Assembly: GCA_007922305.1 (NCBI GenBank)
Contig: ML677348.1
Location: 14,594,616-14,658,615 of the forward strand
DNA: 64,000 nt
Reading direction: 5' to 3'
Origin: Dermatemys mawii
Lineage: Eukaryota; Chordata; Testudines; Dermatemydidae
Position 1 is the first letter of the stretch, and each line of letters starts with the position of its first letter. A model generated the notes under the pieces. That model made no database searches. It was not told the origin of the DNA and saw only the letters and a program-made list of their open reading frames with translations. Positions 36,801-49,665 of the stretch are shown in pieces. The position numbers and the translations under genes were made by a program.

Positions 36801-37239
36801 TGGTGAGTCCTCCTGTTTGGTCACCTCCATCTGTGTCCTGCTTGGGAAATTTCCACTTTCTCCATTCCCTCCACTCCCTTGAGACAAGAGGAGGAAGTAT
36901 CCTCCGACTCTTACCCAGACTGGTCTCCCAGGAAACACAGTATCTAAAAGTGCTTCAGCCCAAATAGATGGTTGTTCAGTTTTAACAACCCACTATTGTG
37001 TCTAGTCAGACATACATCCTCAAAGACTTGTCTGTAATGGTGGATACAAAGAGGGCTTTCATGACCCAGCCATTTCATAAAATCAACCAGAATTCATTAG
37101 TGATACCAAATCATCAGAGACCTAGAACTGGTCTTCCGTTAACATGGCATAATTTACTGTTTCGATTATAGATTTGTTCCTCTCTTTGCTCTGAAAGATC
37201 AGGCTACCATTTGACAAGGTTGTGATAGATATTTCAATC
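33828..37239. other. Intronic stretch with two faint LINE-tail-like traces
   Basis: AAGCTCTTTGAGGCAGGGAC followed by GGTCCTGGTC (about 35110-35170) resembles the 3' tail of an ancient L3/CR1-like element, as does the sequence near 34190-34560 (CTTCAAATGCCTCAAGAGTC and GATGCCTACAAAAA). Both are weak. The rest is unrecognised. Confidence 0.35.
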
Positions 37240-37870
37240 CCACGCAATAACTTTGGGGGTCAATATTATATTAAGTTTATATATTACTGTGGGCCAGGGA
37301 CTGTAAGCAACTCCTGGAGGGAGAGTTATCACAGTTCCTTCAGGAACCAAAAACTGAGTCTCTCTGTTTAGAGAGGGAGGGAGGTGATTAAAGATACATC
37401 ACTTAGTGTTAAAAACACCCCCAGAGAGAGAAAACACCTGGAGAAAGCTTGCATATACTAGAAAGGGCTTTTTATATTACATGAAAGGGCTTTTGATATT
37501 AAAAAGGCTGGGTGTAAACTGAGTGAGGACCTTCTTTCTGACCCAGCCATTGGACAGGACCTTCTATGCAAGAGGAACTCCCACCCTTGTGGAAGAGTTG
37601 GAAAAACTGTGCCCTACTTACTAGGGCCCCATGAGACTGATGGGTTATTCCTGGTATGCTTAGTGTGTGTTTAAATCTGTTTATTGTTTTTAACATGTTT
37701 TCTGTATAATGCCTTTACCTTAACAACAAACATACATGCTTAGAAAAAGTTATGTGGTGACTGCTGGCAATATACTGTTCAAAGCCCTCAAAGAAAAAAC
37801 AAACCACAGGCACTGTTAGGCAGACTGGCTTGCTGGGGATATCACAGCATAAAGCAAGGACCTATGAAGC
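37240..37870. mobile_element. Possible LTR-like repeat
   Basis: Contains GGGCCAGGGACTGTAAGCAA, two AAAGGGCTTTTxATATTA direct repeats (about 37462-37500) and a transcription-end-like T-rich region near 37670-37730. It has the feel of a solo LTR, but no boundaries were found. Confidence 0.3.
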
Positions 37871-38024
37871 CTTAAAGCCACCTCAGTCAAATAAGATGGA
37901 TACACAAGGCACACATTCCAAAAAATAAAAGTTCATGCTGATGGGCCCTCAACCATCACGGACAAATTTTAAATCAAGAGTGGATTTTTTTCTACAAGAT
38001 ACGCTCTACAAATTATTTTGGGGA

Positions 38025-38100
38025 AGTTCCTTGGCCTGAGTTACACAAATCAGACTAGGTGATCACAATGGTCCCTTCTGGCTTTGGAATCTATGAACTT
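38025..38100 (+). mobile_element. CR1 3' end fragment
   Basis: CCTTGGCCTGAGTTACACAA followed by GACTAGGTGATCACAATGGT, CCCTTCTGGCTTTGGAATC and TATGAACTT is the 3' tail of a CR1 subfamily, plus strand. Confidence 0.8.
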
Positions 38101-38699
38101 GTATATTCCTCCAACGTCTTCATGATCTAGATTTTTATAACAGCCACATGATAAATGATTTTTACTGACATAACATTCAGTGTAGTTGGCAACTGCAAAA
38201 TAAAATTTAAGATCACCTAAACAGGCTAACTCCAATAGTATTAAATTAGATTAATTTTGGGGACAGGGAGAGAAGATTTTCAAAAGCACCTAGGGATCTG
38301 AACACAAATCTCCCTTAGGTGCTTTAGAATAATCTCTCCCACCCTCAATGCCCAATCATCATTATTGGATGAGACAGTTCTACTCAGGAAAGAAGTGGTA
38401 TTTTCACATGCCTGGTAGAAACCAGCCTCACTGTGGTAATATGATCAATCCCAGCGAGACATTTTAAGGGTGTGTCTTGCATCAGAGAACCACTGATAGC
38501 TGAACTGATGACGGTTACACCATATTACGGATCAATAGTGCAGTATATCCACATCAGCCATGCTGTTTTGGCACAGTTTAGCCTCGTGCCCCACGGTTAT
38601 GCTTTTCTATACTATTGCAGTTATATTACACCTTGTGTAGCTGCTGCATCAAGAAGTAATGGGTAGCTTGTGCGGGGGGTGGGGGGGAAATAATCTGAA

Positions 38700-38950
38700 T
38701 AATTTTATTCAATCAGAAATAGTAACCTGGTTCAGTGAATGAAGCACTAGATATACCACACTTATTACTGTGGTCAAAGCCTTAATACGACTGATAACTG
38801 GAAATACTTGCATTCCAATCTCAGCACTCCCATTGACCCACTTAGGCAAGTCACTTCACTTCTCAGTGCCTCAGCTTCTCCATTTTTGTAAACAGGAATA
38901 CCTACTGCAGAAGGAGTGCTGCAAGGAAAGATCAATGAGTGGCTTGAACA
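38700..38950 (+). mobile_element. Ancient MIR-type SINE
   Basis: GGCAAGTCACTTCACTTCTC and GTGCCTCAGCTTCTCCATTT then GTAAACAGGAATACCTACTG reproduce the conserved core and tail of MIR, an old amniote SINE. The preceding part is decayed. Confidence 0.75.
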
Positions 38951-40529
38951 GAACTGAAAATGTGTTATGTGCCAAGAATTAGTTTTCAAAACTAAGGGGA
39001 GAAAAGGAAAAGTAGATGAAGGAAAGAGTTCTCTATGTTACAAAAGTTATACAACCAGTTTCTTGGGCATAAGTGGCCTCCAGACTTCTAGCTTTGCTAC
39101 TCTTCTCAACCTAAGAATAAAACTTCTCAAAATCCAGCATCTCTAAAAGTTTAAAAGGGTACCACTTAAATACTGTATCTCTGGAGACATTTAGGCAATA
39201 ACTGTTCTGTAACATATTAAGTAAGATGGGGCCATTCACCTGGGAGTGAACAAAACAAGAACTTACTTTGTTCATTTCTGGTGGCCGACCTGTAGTGATA
39301 CTAAGGCGGCGGGATGGGGGGGAAGAGTGCCTGCATCCAACACTAAGAGTATGTCGGACTCTTGTTAGAGACCTTTGTGGATGGGCAATTCATATGTGGT
39401 CCTTTCATAACCCGATGGTTTTTTTAAAAAAAAACAAGCAGCAGGGAAATACTGTGCTGAAATTTAGCACCAAAGAAATTCTGAAGAATAATCCTAAGAG
39501 AGCCTTAGTTTCTGATCCTTATACAAAATTACTTTAGGGGAGGCCCTCAAGGAGCTTTACAATTTTTAAATTAGTGATGGAAGATCTAATCACAGATTTG
39601 TTAGATTTAGCTGCATAGTAAAGGGATACTTTAGAGTTTTCTAGATCCTTCCCCACCCCCAACACAAACCACTAAAAGTAGTCTTCAGCTGTATGCACAA
39701 CTGGAAACATTTTGGATTTACCATGGATTTCCTTCCAGTAATCATTCACAATGTGAGTTTAGCAATAAAGAAATCCATTATGTTCCTAATGCCATATGGG
39801 AGAACAGGATTTTGGCAGAGTAAATGGAACAGCAATTGCCTAGCAGAGAAAGGGAAAAAAAGGGAAAAAAATCAATTTCCCCTTACAGGGAGCTGACCAA
39901 CAAGTTGTTCCTGCTGAGTGCAAAATCATTGATTTCTTTTTCTACTAGCTAAGTTACTTTGTCCACTCTGCAGACAGTCTGTTAGAGATGGTGGGGCATA
40001 ATTCCCCCCACCTACTACAAGGGTTAGGCAGCAGACTATATTTCTTCAACAGAGCATAATAGATGGAGAAGGGCATGTTTGTCAGGGCACCTGTCTCAAG
40101 GAGGCTCCAGTAGCCACAAGGTTTACTAGCTAAAAACAGGACGTAAATCTCTCAGGAACACCATTGATTTGAACTCATCTCAGATGTCACAGCTTGACAA
40201 AGAATCCAGCCAACCAGTGATATCACCACAGTCAGAAACATTCAAGTCTTCTTATGTCTGGCAGCTAGGCCAGTCCTACCTCAAATCTCTGATTGCAGAA
40301 GAAGGAACAAAGTATTATAAGAAACAAGAGGAAAGAGTTTGACTAGGGTTCTGTTTGTTCTTGGTTTGTTGTTTGTGTTCCTGAAGGGTGTGGACTGTAG
40401 AAGAAAGTGGATATGAGGGGGTCAAAGCATTTTCCTTGAAGCAAAGTTTAAAAATAAGCTGAAGAACTTTGGAGTGAACTCATTACCAAGGAAAGACACA
40501 CTAGACTGATACTCCTGCAGACTGAATTC

Positions 40530-40745
40530 CTCCATGTGCTACAAAACTCAGCATTTACATAGTGCTTTATAAAATGTTCAGAGTGCTGTACAAACATTAA
40601 TTGACCCTCACAACATCCCTGTGAGATGGGTAAGTACAATATTTTACAAACAGGTATAAGAGGTTAAGACACTTGCCTTGTGACCTTGACCAAGCTGGTG
40701 GGAGAGCCAGAGCTCAGGAGTTCCCAACACTCAACCTCTTGCTCA
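40530..40745 (+). mobile_element. Ancient L2/MIR-type fragment
   Basis: CATTTACATAGTGCTTTATA, GAGTGCTGTACAAACATTAA, CCCTCACAACATCCCTGTGA, then AGGTTAAGACACTTGCCTTG and GTGGGAGAGCCAGAGCTCAG follow the order of the L2/MIR 3' consensus. The copy is decayed but colinear. Confidence 0.8.
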
Positions 40746-40789
40746 GCTTAAGCAAGTTTGGTTGTCCTAGCTCAGCGGTATGAATCTAA

Positions 40790-40950
40790 GGCCCCGTGTA
40801 AACAGTACTAAGTTAATGGAAGAATTCATCCAGTCAATCTAGCTTCCACTTCTCAGGGAGGGGGATTAACTACAGCCAAGGGAGAAGTGTCTACACTGAA
40901 GCACTACAGCAGCTGTGCCACTGTACCGGTTTATGAGTAGGCATTCTTAG
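40790..40950. mobile_element. DNA-element fragment (TGTCTACACTG-type)
   Basis: AAGGCCCCGTGTAAACAGTA at the left and GTGTCTACACTGAAGCAC with CAGCAGCTGTGCCACTGTAC to the right resemble the element family B seen at 50680. The boundaries are vague. Confidence 0.45.
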
Positions 40951-42611
40951 ACTATGCTGCCTCATGTCACAAAACAAGCACACCATGGACAGCAGTTATG
41001 CTATGTTCTCACCCATGTGCTTCAACTCTGAGGGACAACAGGGGAAGTTGAATGCCACCTGCAGTCAGTCAATCTTTGCCTTCTCTGCCAAGACAGCCAG
41101 TGAATCAGTTGCAAGATGGACACTTCAGATGTGCACTCTTAACAACTAGGAACTGGATTTTGATCACCAACACAAGTGCCACATGTAGGTTATGGAACAT
41201 TAACCTGCAGATGGGAAAGGCTTTTAGTCACTACTGACTTGGCCCTTATTTGAGATAAAATATTGTTTCCCCATTACCATTCCCTGAAATCACCCTGTCT
41301 CTTACAGCTTCTCACTTCCAATATCCAGTTTTTCCACTCTGTATTGTCTTTTGGAGTTATGAACTTAACGGAAAAAGAAATGCTAATTGTTCTACAAGAA
41401 ATGTTTCTACTGTACATGGGACTTTGGAGATGGCAAAGAAGTTGTGCTGTTCCTCAGTGTCTATTTATCATATTGTGAACTGGACAGCTTCTCAAGACAG
41501 ATATCTTCTCAGGCAGTCTGCTCTCCCACAATCCTGTCAGCTACAGGCACGCTTACATGAAAAATATTTGGATACTCACTATTGAGAGAGAGAAATACCA
41601 AGTCTCCCATTGTTTACCTGCAGCCATCATTGCTCTAATTGATTCAGGTTGCACTGTAGTTTGCCTCTGTCCTCCTATGACTTCATTACCTCTTTGATAT
41701 TTTATCATCCATATATTTTAATATTAAATTTACATCAAAAGAAAAAAAAAAAGCAGTAGGGCACATTACACAGAAGAGAGTGGTCATTTACATTTACTTA
41801 GTCAAAAAGCCTCTAGAACTTGAATAGTGTTTTGGTCGGGCTACATTTAAGCAGAAGAGACATTGCTTGAATATATATGGTTTCAGAATGGTGAAGAAGC
41901 AGCTCTCTGGACTACCTGGAAGAGATTCATTGACAAGCCTGGGCACCATGGGTCAACAGACCCCACATTGCTTTCTGTCCGAGGGAAAGTTCCCACCCAC
42001 CTTGTTTTGAACGTGTAACCTCTTCTTTACAATAGGATAGTTTAGACTGTGAAATTATACCTCAAAAGTAAGATATATTTTATATGCAAATATATTTCTG
42101 TCCAGTACAATGTGATGTCTCCTCATTGTTGTTAGAATTACAGGCACTAAAAAATGATTCATAATGCTGTTACAAAAAAGAAAAAAAAAGACATTTTTTT
42201 AACCTGAGTTCAGCATACTTTAGTATCATGTTCTTCATTCTGGCTTTCTGACACGTACATTTTCAAAGCCAGCATTGCAAATTTGATTTGTGGCACATTA
42301 AGAGCAACAAACACATATAAATAACCAGACCATCCAGTCAGCAAAAGTGGCAAACTGTTCCTGAAAAGGTCTTTAATACAAAAACATAATTTTAGTAAAT
42401 CAGCATATTCAAACCTCTAATTTAAAATTGTACACTAATCTTATTCAGGAGGCCAGCAGTGAACACCAGTCATGCAGTACCCATTGCAACAAAATTACCA
42501 TATCAGTTACTAAAAGTGATGACAAGTCTCACTGCCCTCTGCACTTTGGGGGCGAGGGAGGGAGGGAGGGAGGCAGAGTTGGTTTCTGGAGATTATTAGG
42601 TAATCTCTTAC

Positions 42612-42958
42612 CTGTTTCCCATCCAGTGTGTACAGGCGTTTAACCACTCCCGAATCCAGCTTGATGGCATCAGTTATATCAGTAAGAACCTGTTCAAATG
42701 AATGTGCTGTCTTCTTATTAAGCAGAATTCGGACTGCTTTACGTGGTTTCACACCACTCCTGATGATGGTGACCAGTTTAGGCCTAATGAAATCCTTATT
42801 CTCTCTTGCATCTGAAGGACTTCCTTTGGCAGTGGCAAGAGACGGCACTGTACGGGAAGTGGACGTTGTCTTAACATTCACTGACCAATTTGGATTTACA
42901 TTCTTCGTGTACTCCAGTTTTTTGAAAGGTTCTATTGAACCACACACATAGCTCTCCC
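42612..42958 (-). CDS. DCLK1: DCLK1 exon 3: end of DC1, linker and most of DC2
   Basis: Second coding exon of DCLK1. A CCCTTCAG acceptor ends at 42959 and the donor after CAG is GTAAGAG (42611). The first two bases complete the glycine codon opened by exon 2 (phase 1). The remaining 345 bases are 115 open codons, residues 127-241, ending in phase 0. The start, [20 protein letters not shown], closes the first doublecortin domain. A Ser/Thr-rich linker follows (about residues 150-178). The second domain begins near [18 protein letters not shown] (about 182-199) and runs through [18 protein letters not shown] to [10 protein letters not shown]. The next exon should resume at the valine of KQV, followed by the MCLQDFF-type sequence known in the family; it lies outside the window. 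No damage is seen. The linker residues differ somewhat from the mammalian protein as I remember it. Confidence 0.96.
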
Positions 42959-44025
42959 CTGAAGGGAAAAAGGAGACAAAAAAAGTGTCAGACCAATGAG
43001 TCAGACCAATGTTAAGACTTCTTACACAACTACATCCTATTTTTGATCTGCCCTGTATCAATCATGTCTTTTCTCTTCTCTCCATCCTCTCTGCTAAGAA
43101 GTTGCAGACCATAATACAGTCTTGGAAAGATGCACCTTGCCACCTACTCGTAGCATCACATCAAGAAACTACATATACACACTGGACTAAAGCAGCAGTT
43201 TTCTTATCTGCAAGTTCTTCAGAATACTCCATTGCTACTGTTTAATATAGATATGCAACAATCAGAGTTCTCCAATCCCCTGCAATAGATTCTTTAGAGT
43301 GGTCCTCTGATTTCATGTATTCCACAGGCTTTTCAGAGGCTCACAATGTTGTACACAAAATATAGATCTGATATACTTTTGAAGAAACAGTACACAATAG
43401 TACTAGGAAAAATAATTTAGAAATGATATTTTCCATAAAATAAGGTTCTCAGCACTTGTACTTAAAATGGTGTTAATTTCAAAGTGAATAATCAAAGTCT
43501 CATTTTTTAATCAAAGTTAAAATCTTAATTTAACTAATATGGAAAGAGTGAATTCAAATAACAGATCTCACAGTGTTAAATACTTTTGGCCCAAAAGTTA
43601 CAAAGCTTAACTAGAGTGTTAAAAAATTGATTAAGATCAATAAATACATTTCCATTAAAATACCATTACAATAATTTTCTGTTTAAAAATTTCCCCCCAG
43701 AGCACAAACACTGATACAGTGCGTGAACCAGAAATGATATTGACTAGTGTCCTCAGTGCTGAAACTGAACTAAGAGCAAGAGGTAGAACCAAGAGAACTT
43801 ACAGTGAAACAGAATTTAGAGGTTTACATTTTTCCAGTTTCAGTAGTTTTGTGTGTTCACATAATAAAACTCCTGTGTTAGTACTTTAGGCCAAGATGCT
43901 TTGTGCTCTATGGGGGGCGGGGGAGGAGGGGAGAGAGACCCACTCCATCCCCCCGTAATAGGAGATAGATTTTCCAGTGATTCATTTTAGGAGAGCAAGC
44001 ATAGGTTTCTGTTTGTGTGTTATTA

Positions 44026-44503
44026 CTAGGGCATTCAGAGTCCATTTTGATCAAATTCATGGTCATGGGATTTTAAAAAAATCAAACTTTTGATTTCAGC
44101 TATTTAAATCTGAAATTTAAGTGCTGTAATTGTAGGGGTCCTGACCCAAAATGGAGTTGGGGGAACAAGGTTATTGTAGGGAAAGTACTGCTACTCTTAC
44201 TTATGCACTGCTGCTGGCAAGGTGCTGCCTTCAGAGCTGGGTGCCCGGCCAAACTACCACTCTCTGGCTGATCAGTTCTGAAAGCCATGCAGAAGTAAGG
44301 GTGGCAATACTGCAACCTCCCCGCCCCAAAAAAACCCCCCAACCTTGCAACCCCTTTGCAACTCCCTTTTGGGTCAGAACCCCTAATTTGAGAACCGCTG
44401 GTCTTCCCTGTGAAATCTGTATAGCACAGGGTAAAAGCACACAAGGCCAGATTTCACGGTCTGACACATTTTTCATGGCCGTGAACTTGGTTGGGCCCTA
44501 CTT
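44026..44503. mobile_element. hAT-like element with inverted ends, about 478 bp
   Basis: Left: TAGGGCATTCAGAGTCCATT then AATTCATGGTCATGGG. Right: CATGGCCGTGAACTTGGTTG then GGGCCCTA. These are imperfect inverted repeats. The interior has TTGTAGGGGTCCTGACCCAA and TTGGGTCAGAACCCCTAATT, a second inverted pair typical of a nested or complex hAT. Long open frames through it arise from the repeat and are not genes. Confidence 0.65.
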
Positions 44504-47500
44504 ATTTTGAACCAAAAGTCAGTGGACAACAATGAAGAAAAGAGGTTTTAGACAGTAGTCAAATAAGGAAAAAAGTTAATGGATCTCTGGACCAAGCAGG
44601 GTGTCATTCCATTCACATGGCGCAGCATATAAAAAGGCATTGATATGAGAAGATATGCAAGTGTCAAGACTATCATCACTGGAGGTGAAGAGAGGCTGGG
44701 GACAGGAAGGTCAAATCAGCAGTAAGACCTGAGTCCGATGCCAGGATGGACCTGTGTGTTGCCCAAAAGGTAACAATGAAAAGTTAAGCACTTGTTGCAG
44801 TGAGCAAGATGAAGCCAATTGAGGGTCTCAAAAGGAGGAGGGCAACAGCATTAGGAGAACAAATGAAGATAATTTTAAAGGCCATTATGGAGAAGGTGGA
44901 GGAAACAAGAGTGTTAGAAAGGCCAGCAAGGAAGAGATTACAGTAATCAAAATACAATTTTTTTAAGAAGGATGGATTGTCCCTTTAAATTGGTCAGGGG
45001 AAGAGAAACAATCAAATTTTATTCATGATGTAGATTCAAGTTTGCAATTACATTTAAAATATCATTGTAAAGCCTAGGTGTTAAGAAATGACTGACCAAA
45101 CCCACCTCCCCTTCTGCTACTTTTACAGGAGACAGAGTTAAGCTCTTCCTTTAATACAAATGTACATAGCTGGTAGCCTCAGAACAAAAGGGTTTAGTGA
45201 TTAACTGTAATAATGATCTAAGAGTGATCAAACAAGACACATTCTCTTTTATCCGTGTCCCTGACCAATATTTTTAGCACTAACTGTTCCATTGTTGCAA
45301 GGTCAAACACTATATAAGTGCTCCCTCTTTGTATAAAACACGTCATCCATAGATTTCGAGAATTTTTAAGTACAGCTATTAATATAATCAGAATTTCTTT
45401 TAAAGAGTGTTTTTACAGACATATGTTTTATGCAATAAGTCAATACACTGTATAGAATGGATTTATTTTTGATATAGAGGAATTGGTGTCAAGGTATTTT
45501 AGGGCCTCTTATATTAACAAAGCCACTTATTTCTGGGCATTCACAGTCAATAGCAAATTGTGTGTCACCTTAGGTTTATTAAAATAGTTTGCAGCCTTTT
45601 CTGACAGTTACAAGTTTACATTAAGACAGTGTTGTTGCAACAAAGCAACTACCTGAGCGGTCACTGAATTAGGGGACTATGGTCTAGGAAAAAAAAAAAT
45701 CATATTTTAAAACGCTGTCATATTTCCAAGGGGCAGGCTATCTCCATTCTGCGTTTTAGTTTACAGCTAATTATCAAACTGGTTACTTAAATATATTATG
45801 TATTGTTACAGCTACTATTACTCCAAAAGATAGACGATTAATGTACCGAGCATGCTGGATTTTGCCCCCTTTTTTCCCCAAAAAAGCTTTGAGTAGCCCA
45901 TTCTGCAAGATCTGCATAACTGGGTCCCTGCTGAATAACACCAGATGAATGAGCATGTCATGGTGCAGACAAGTATTGACTCTTGGTTATAGCATTAGTA
46001 GCTATTTATAAAACAAAAAACAAAACTAGAGTGAGAAAGCAGTCACTGATTTTTCTGTCTTTTATGTCAGACTGTCCCCAGCAATTTTAGCTACCAGTTT
46101 TACTGCAGCATTGCACCAAACAATGATATCATCCTTCTACTAAAATATATTTTACCTAAAGGGGAACAACCTAGATTTCATCTGGCTCTAAATGCTTCTG
46201 TAGATTTATATAACTTGCTCTACCTAAACTGGACCGTTATTTTAATGGCTTTTTGTCTGTTTTATAGATGAGGATGAAGACTAGATACACATTTTTAAAG
46301 TAGTTTTAAAGTTGTGATGCAATAGGGTAAGTTTCCAATAGAGAATTACAAATATATCATCATTTACCATAGAACAACTCCAGAGAAATCAGTTTGCAGC
46401 CATGGGAGTCACACTTACATGTTCCGAAAAGCCACTGAAGTAAATGTTTGAGAAGGGTTTTGTATCTGTCCTGTCCTAAGTAAACTACACCCTGATTTTA
46501 TAGTGATGCACATATATACACATGAGTTTTTAAACACTGTTATTAAACAATTCAGGAAAGCATCCTTATCCAGGGAAGCACTTAGCACATGTTCAACTTT
46601 CCTGAATCAGAACCCTAATTGACAGTGGCCAGAAAGTTCAAAGTTAAGACTAATCCTCCAACCTTAATTGCCTTTGTGATAAGACAAGCCAGCCACAATG
46701 CAAAGAGTGTTCAGCTTGATTTTGTTTCCTGTTCTAAAATATATCTTTTTTCCCTTCAAAGGTAGATTAAAGGTAAATAAAATGAAACAAAAACCTTTCT
46801 GTGACTAACACGGAGTGCTGGTATTATGTCAGTGGTCATCAGGGCTAGGATCCATAATCCAATGGGGAGATTCAGTATCTCTCTTCTACTCTATACAGTA
46901 GCCACAGAACAAGAGTTATTTTCTTTAAGGTTCACTCACAACTGCTATAAGGCAAGTGTAGAGACAGCCGTAGATATTTATCCCTAGTTTAAATAAGAGC
47001 CTCATCCTAAACAAGAGGAAGTCCCTTAAATTGGGGCTTGTATAAGAAAGGGCTGGCTGAGATTCAGTTTGAACAAGACTGAAGTGATTTGGAGAAGGAG
47101 GAGAAAAGGGGAGACAGAGGTGTATGGAAGCAATCTGATCTTTCAACTTGGCCTTTGTCAATCAAAGATCACAATCGGGGGGGGGGTCGTGCTGGAATTT
47201 CAGATGCTTCACCACGTTCAGGTAGCAGCAGTAGCCGGGACACCCATTAATAGCCATGAGGTTGCAGTCACTATTTCCCCTTTTATAAGGGACAGGGACC
47301 ATGGCTGTAATTTGGTAAGGGCTGGTAAGGACCAACAGCAAAAGACTACCTGACCCCAGAGCAAAAGGGAATCATAGAGAAAACGTGTGTCAAAGAGATG
47401 TCTCATAGGGGTTACTCCAAGGGTTATAAAGCTGAAGTACTATGACTTGCTTAGGATTGTGCTTAAAAAGACTAAATCTAGCCCTAATCTAGCCCTGGCT

Positions 47501-48080
47501 ATATGACAACTAAGGGAGCAGTGAAGGAAATATAGCCATCAACAAGCATTTGTAGGGTGTAAACACAAAAGAGAGTGAACCTTACATCAGTTCAAAATTA
47601 AGACAGACAGAACTAAAGTAATGAGTAAGCACGCTGAATAACAGGAAAGATATGAGAGACTGTGGAACAGCTCCCCAATGGAAGTCACTGTACCATGAAA
47701 TGCTCATTAATCTGTCATGGATCAAGTCTCAACTACAGATTATTTTATAGTATCAACAGCCACTAAAATAAAGAATGGGGACTTTCCGCTGCTTGAAACA
47801 TTTGATATGGATCTGGGAAAATTTAAGATTAGGAAGAGACCTCACTGATTTCCATCCCTTTCCCCACCCTCCCAAGAGATGGGATTAGATGGGTTAAAAA
47901 AAAGTGGGTGATGTTTTATGTACAATTTACTTATTGGCTCAATAATATACAAGCTAACATTTATTACAAATTCTGAGAGTGCTCAGCATTTAAACTAAAT
48001 GCGCTGTTATACTATTCCAAATACAATAAAGATCTTCACATTCAAAGCCATAGAAGACAGCAATCTTTAAAATGAAAGAA
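44504..48080. other. Intronic stretch; possible old LINE traces near 47060-47830
   Basis: The open stretch near 47069 begins NKTEVIW, reminiscent of an L2-clade RT motif, and the sequence to about 47830 may be its decayed tail. Frames are broken and I cannot support a firm call. Nothing else was recognised. Confidence 0.3.
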
Positions 48081-48190
48081 CTTTAGGCCTGGTCTATGCT
48101 TGAAGAAAAAAATTATCCACTGGACTGGTCTACACATACATTTGCCAGCAAAGGTAGTTTTTCCAGTGCAGAACTGTTTTTATATGATGT
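48081..48190. mobile_element. DNA-element fragment (GGTCTACACAT-type)
   Basis: AGGCCTGGTCTATGCTTGAA and GGACTGGTCTACACATACAT, each the end motif of the turtle MITE group seen at 50680 and 40790, occur 45 bp apart. Two fragments or one rearranged copy. Confidence 0.4.
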
Positions 48191-49099
48191 GCTGTGCTTG
48201 TTCTCTTTAAAGGATCTGTAAAAGATGGCCACTAAGATGCAAAATGTCTACTAGGAGGACATAGCATTAATTCTTTATGCTAACATCCTAAGAAAAGGAG
48301 CAAAGTTGCATTTTAGTTGCCCTTTTGTCTCTTCTAGTATGTTAATATTCTCTTGACTAACATGTCCATTATCCTGCTCATCAAGCTTTTAACTGGGTAG
48401 AGTTAAGGATTAGAGGTAGAGCCTAGTCCTTTTCCTAGCCTGAGATACTGCAGAGGGTCTTATGTGGAAGCTTCTCGGCTCTTGTGGTTGGGAAAGGCCA
48501 GAAGAGGGTAAGTTAGCTGGTGGCTAAGTTGTGCGCATGGGAAAGGCTGATGGTTGCCAGTCATGAAATTGCATGTTTACCATATCCACTCCCCATTCCT
48601 CAGATGTTGATGTCTGCTATTAGGGATGGAACTGTTAGCCATCTGTGAAGCCAGCAGGGACTTTGAGGCACAGGTGGTAATAGCAGCTAAACAAAATTGC
48701 TAGTGCCTCCTGGCAGCAGGTGTACAGTAAAAGAATTGAGCAACAGGGGGTGAGGCTCCAGAACAAAACAGAACTGGAGGTGGATAAGGGTACGGCATCT
48801 CCTAAAGAAGACGGGGATTGACTCTAGATCTCCTGAAGTCTGATGGAGGAAGGAGACAGCTGCCTCATCCCACATGAGGACTTAGGGAAAGAGGATAGAG
48901 TCCCAGGATAATTGGGTGGAGGAATGATAGTAGCCCTCCACCAGGTGGAATGGACTACAAAGAAAGAATGGACAACCAAACATTAAATGTTACGGATGCT
49001 CAAAGCCCTGATTCCACAAACATTTACACATATGCTTAATTATATTCACGTGTGTAGTCCCATTTAAGCTCACAGCACTATCTGCAGGTGCTCAGAATG

Positions 49100-49665
49100 C
49101 CACTGCAAAGATTACGTTCCTAGCCTGTCTCTTTGACCATGTCACCCCTCTACTTCATGCCCTTTCTCTATCTTATCAAATATAAGCTATTTATCTTCAC
49201 CCTCAAAGCCTTCTCAGCTCATCTCTCACTTGCTATTGAAGTGAGAGCTTCTGCTTCCAAGAAGCTCATGATGCCAGTCTCTCATCCTCTTACCAAAGAA
49301 GCACTTTTCTTCTTTCTTCCATACTGCTCCCCATGCTTGGGGGGAGCTCCCAAGAACCGTGCACAAAGCTATCTCACTACTCTTCTTCCAAACCCTCCTT
49401 TAATGTGAGGCCTACCAAAAAGTTTCACAACAGTTACCTCACTGGTGAACTGATACTTCTGCCTGCCACACTGAAACAATATTGTCTCATTGTTTCCTTG
49501 TACTCCTCTGTCTGCATCCATCTGTTGGATCTTGTTTTATACTTAGATTAAAAGCTCTTTGGGCAAGAAACTGTCTTTTTGTTCTGTGTTGTACAGTGAC
49601 TAGCACAATGGGGTCCTGGTGAATGACTAGGGCTTGTAGGCACTATAGGAATGCAAATAAAATAA
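49100..49665 (+). mobile_element. L3-like LINE 3' fragment
   Basis: CCTCAAAGCCTTCTCAGCTC, then AAAAGCTCTTTGGGCAAGAA, CTGTCTTTTTGTTCTGTGTT, GTACAGTGACTAGCACAATG, GGGTCCTGGTGAATGACTAG and a final AATGCAAATAAAAT form the colinear tail of an ancient CR1/L3-clade LINE. Remnant coding upstream is not readable. Confidence 0.65.

Larger units (their letters stand above)
1..42611 (-). other. DCLK1 intron 3 (partial)
   Basis: Everything from the exon 3 donor (GTAAGAG at 42611) to the low-coordinate end of the window is intron, at least 42.6 kb long. The next coding exon was not found. No conserved open frame with splice sites is visible in it. Its content is the series of mobile elements listed separately. 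It cannot be excluded that a small exon of an alternative transcript is hidden here. Confidence 0.8.

Noticed and set aside
42628..42951. 107-codon plus-strand open frame
   Set aside because: It is the exact antisense shadow of DCLK1 exon 3.
44100..44510. Open frames of 81-119 codons on both strands
   Set aside because: They run through a hAT-like element with inverted parts; no transposase motif.
47069..47353. Open frame beginning NKTEVIW, possibly an L2-type LINE remnant
   Set aside because: Only one short motif is suggestive and colinear support is too weak for a feature call.
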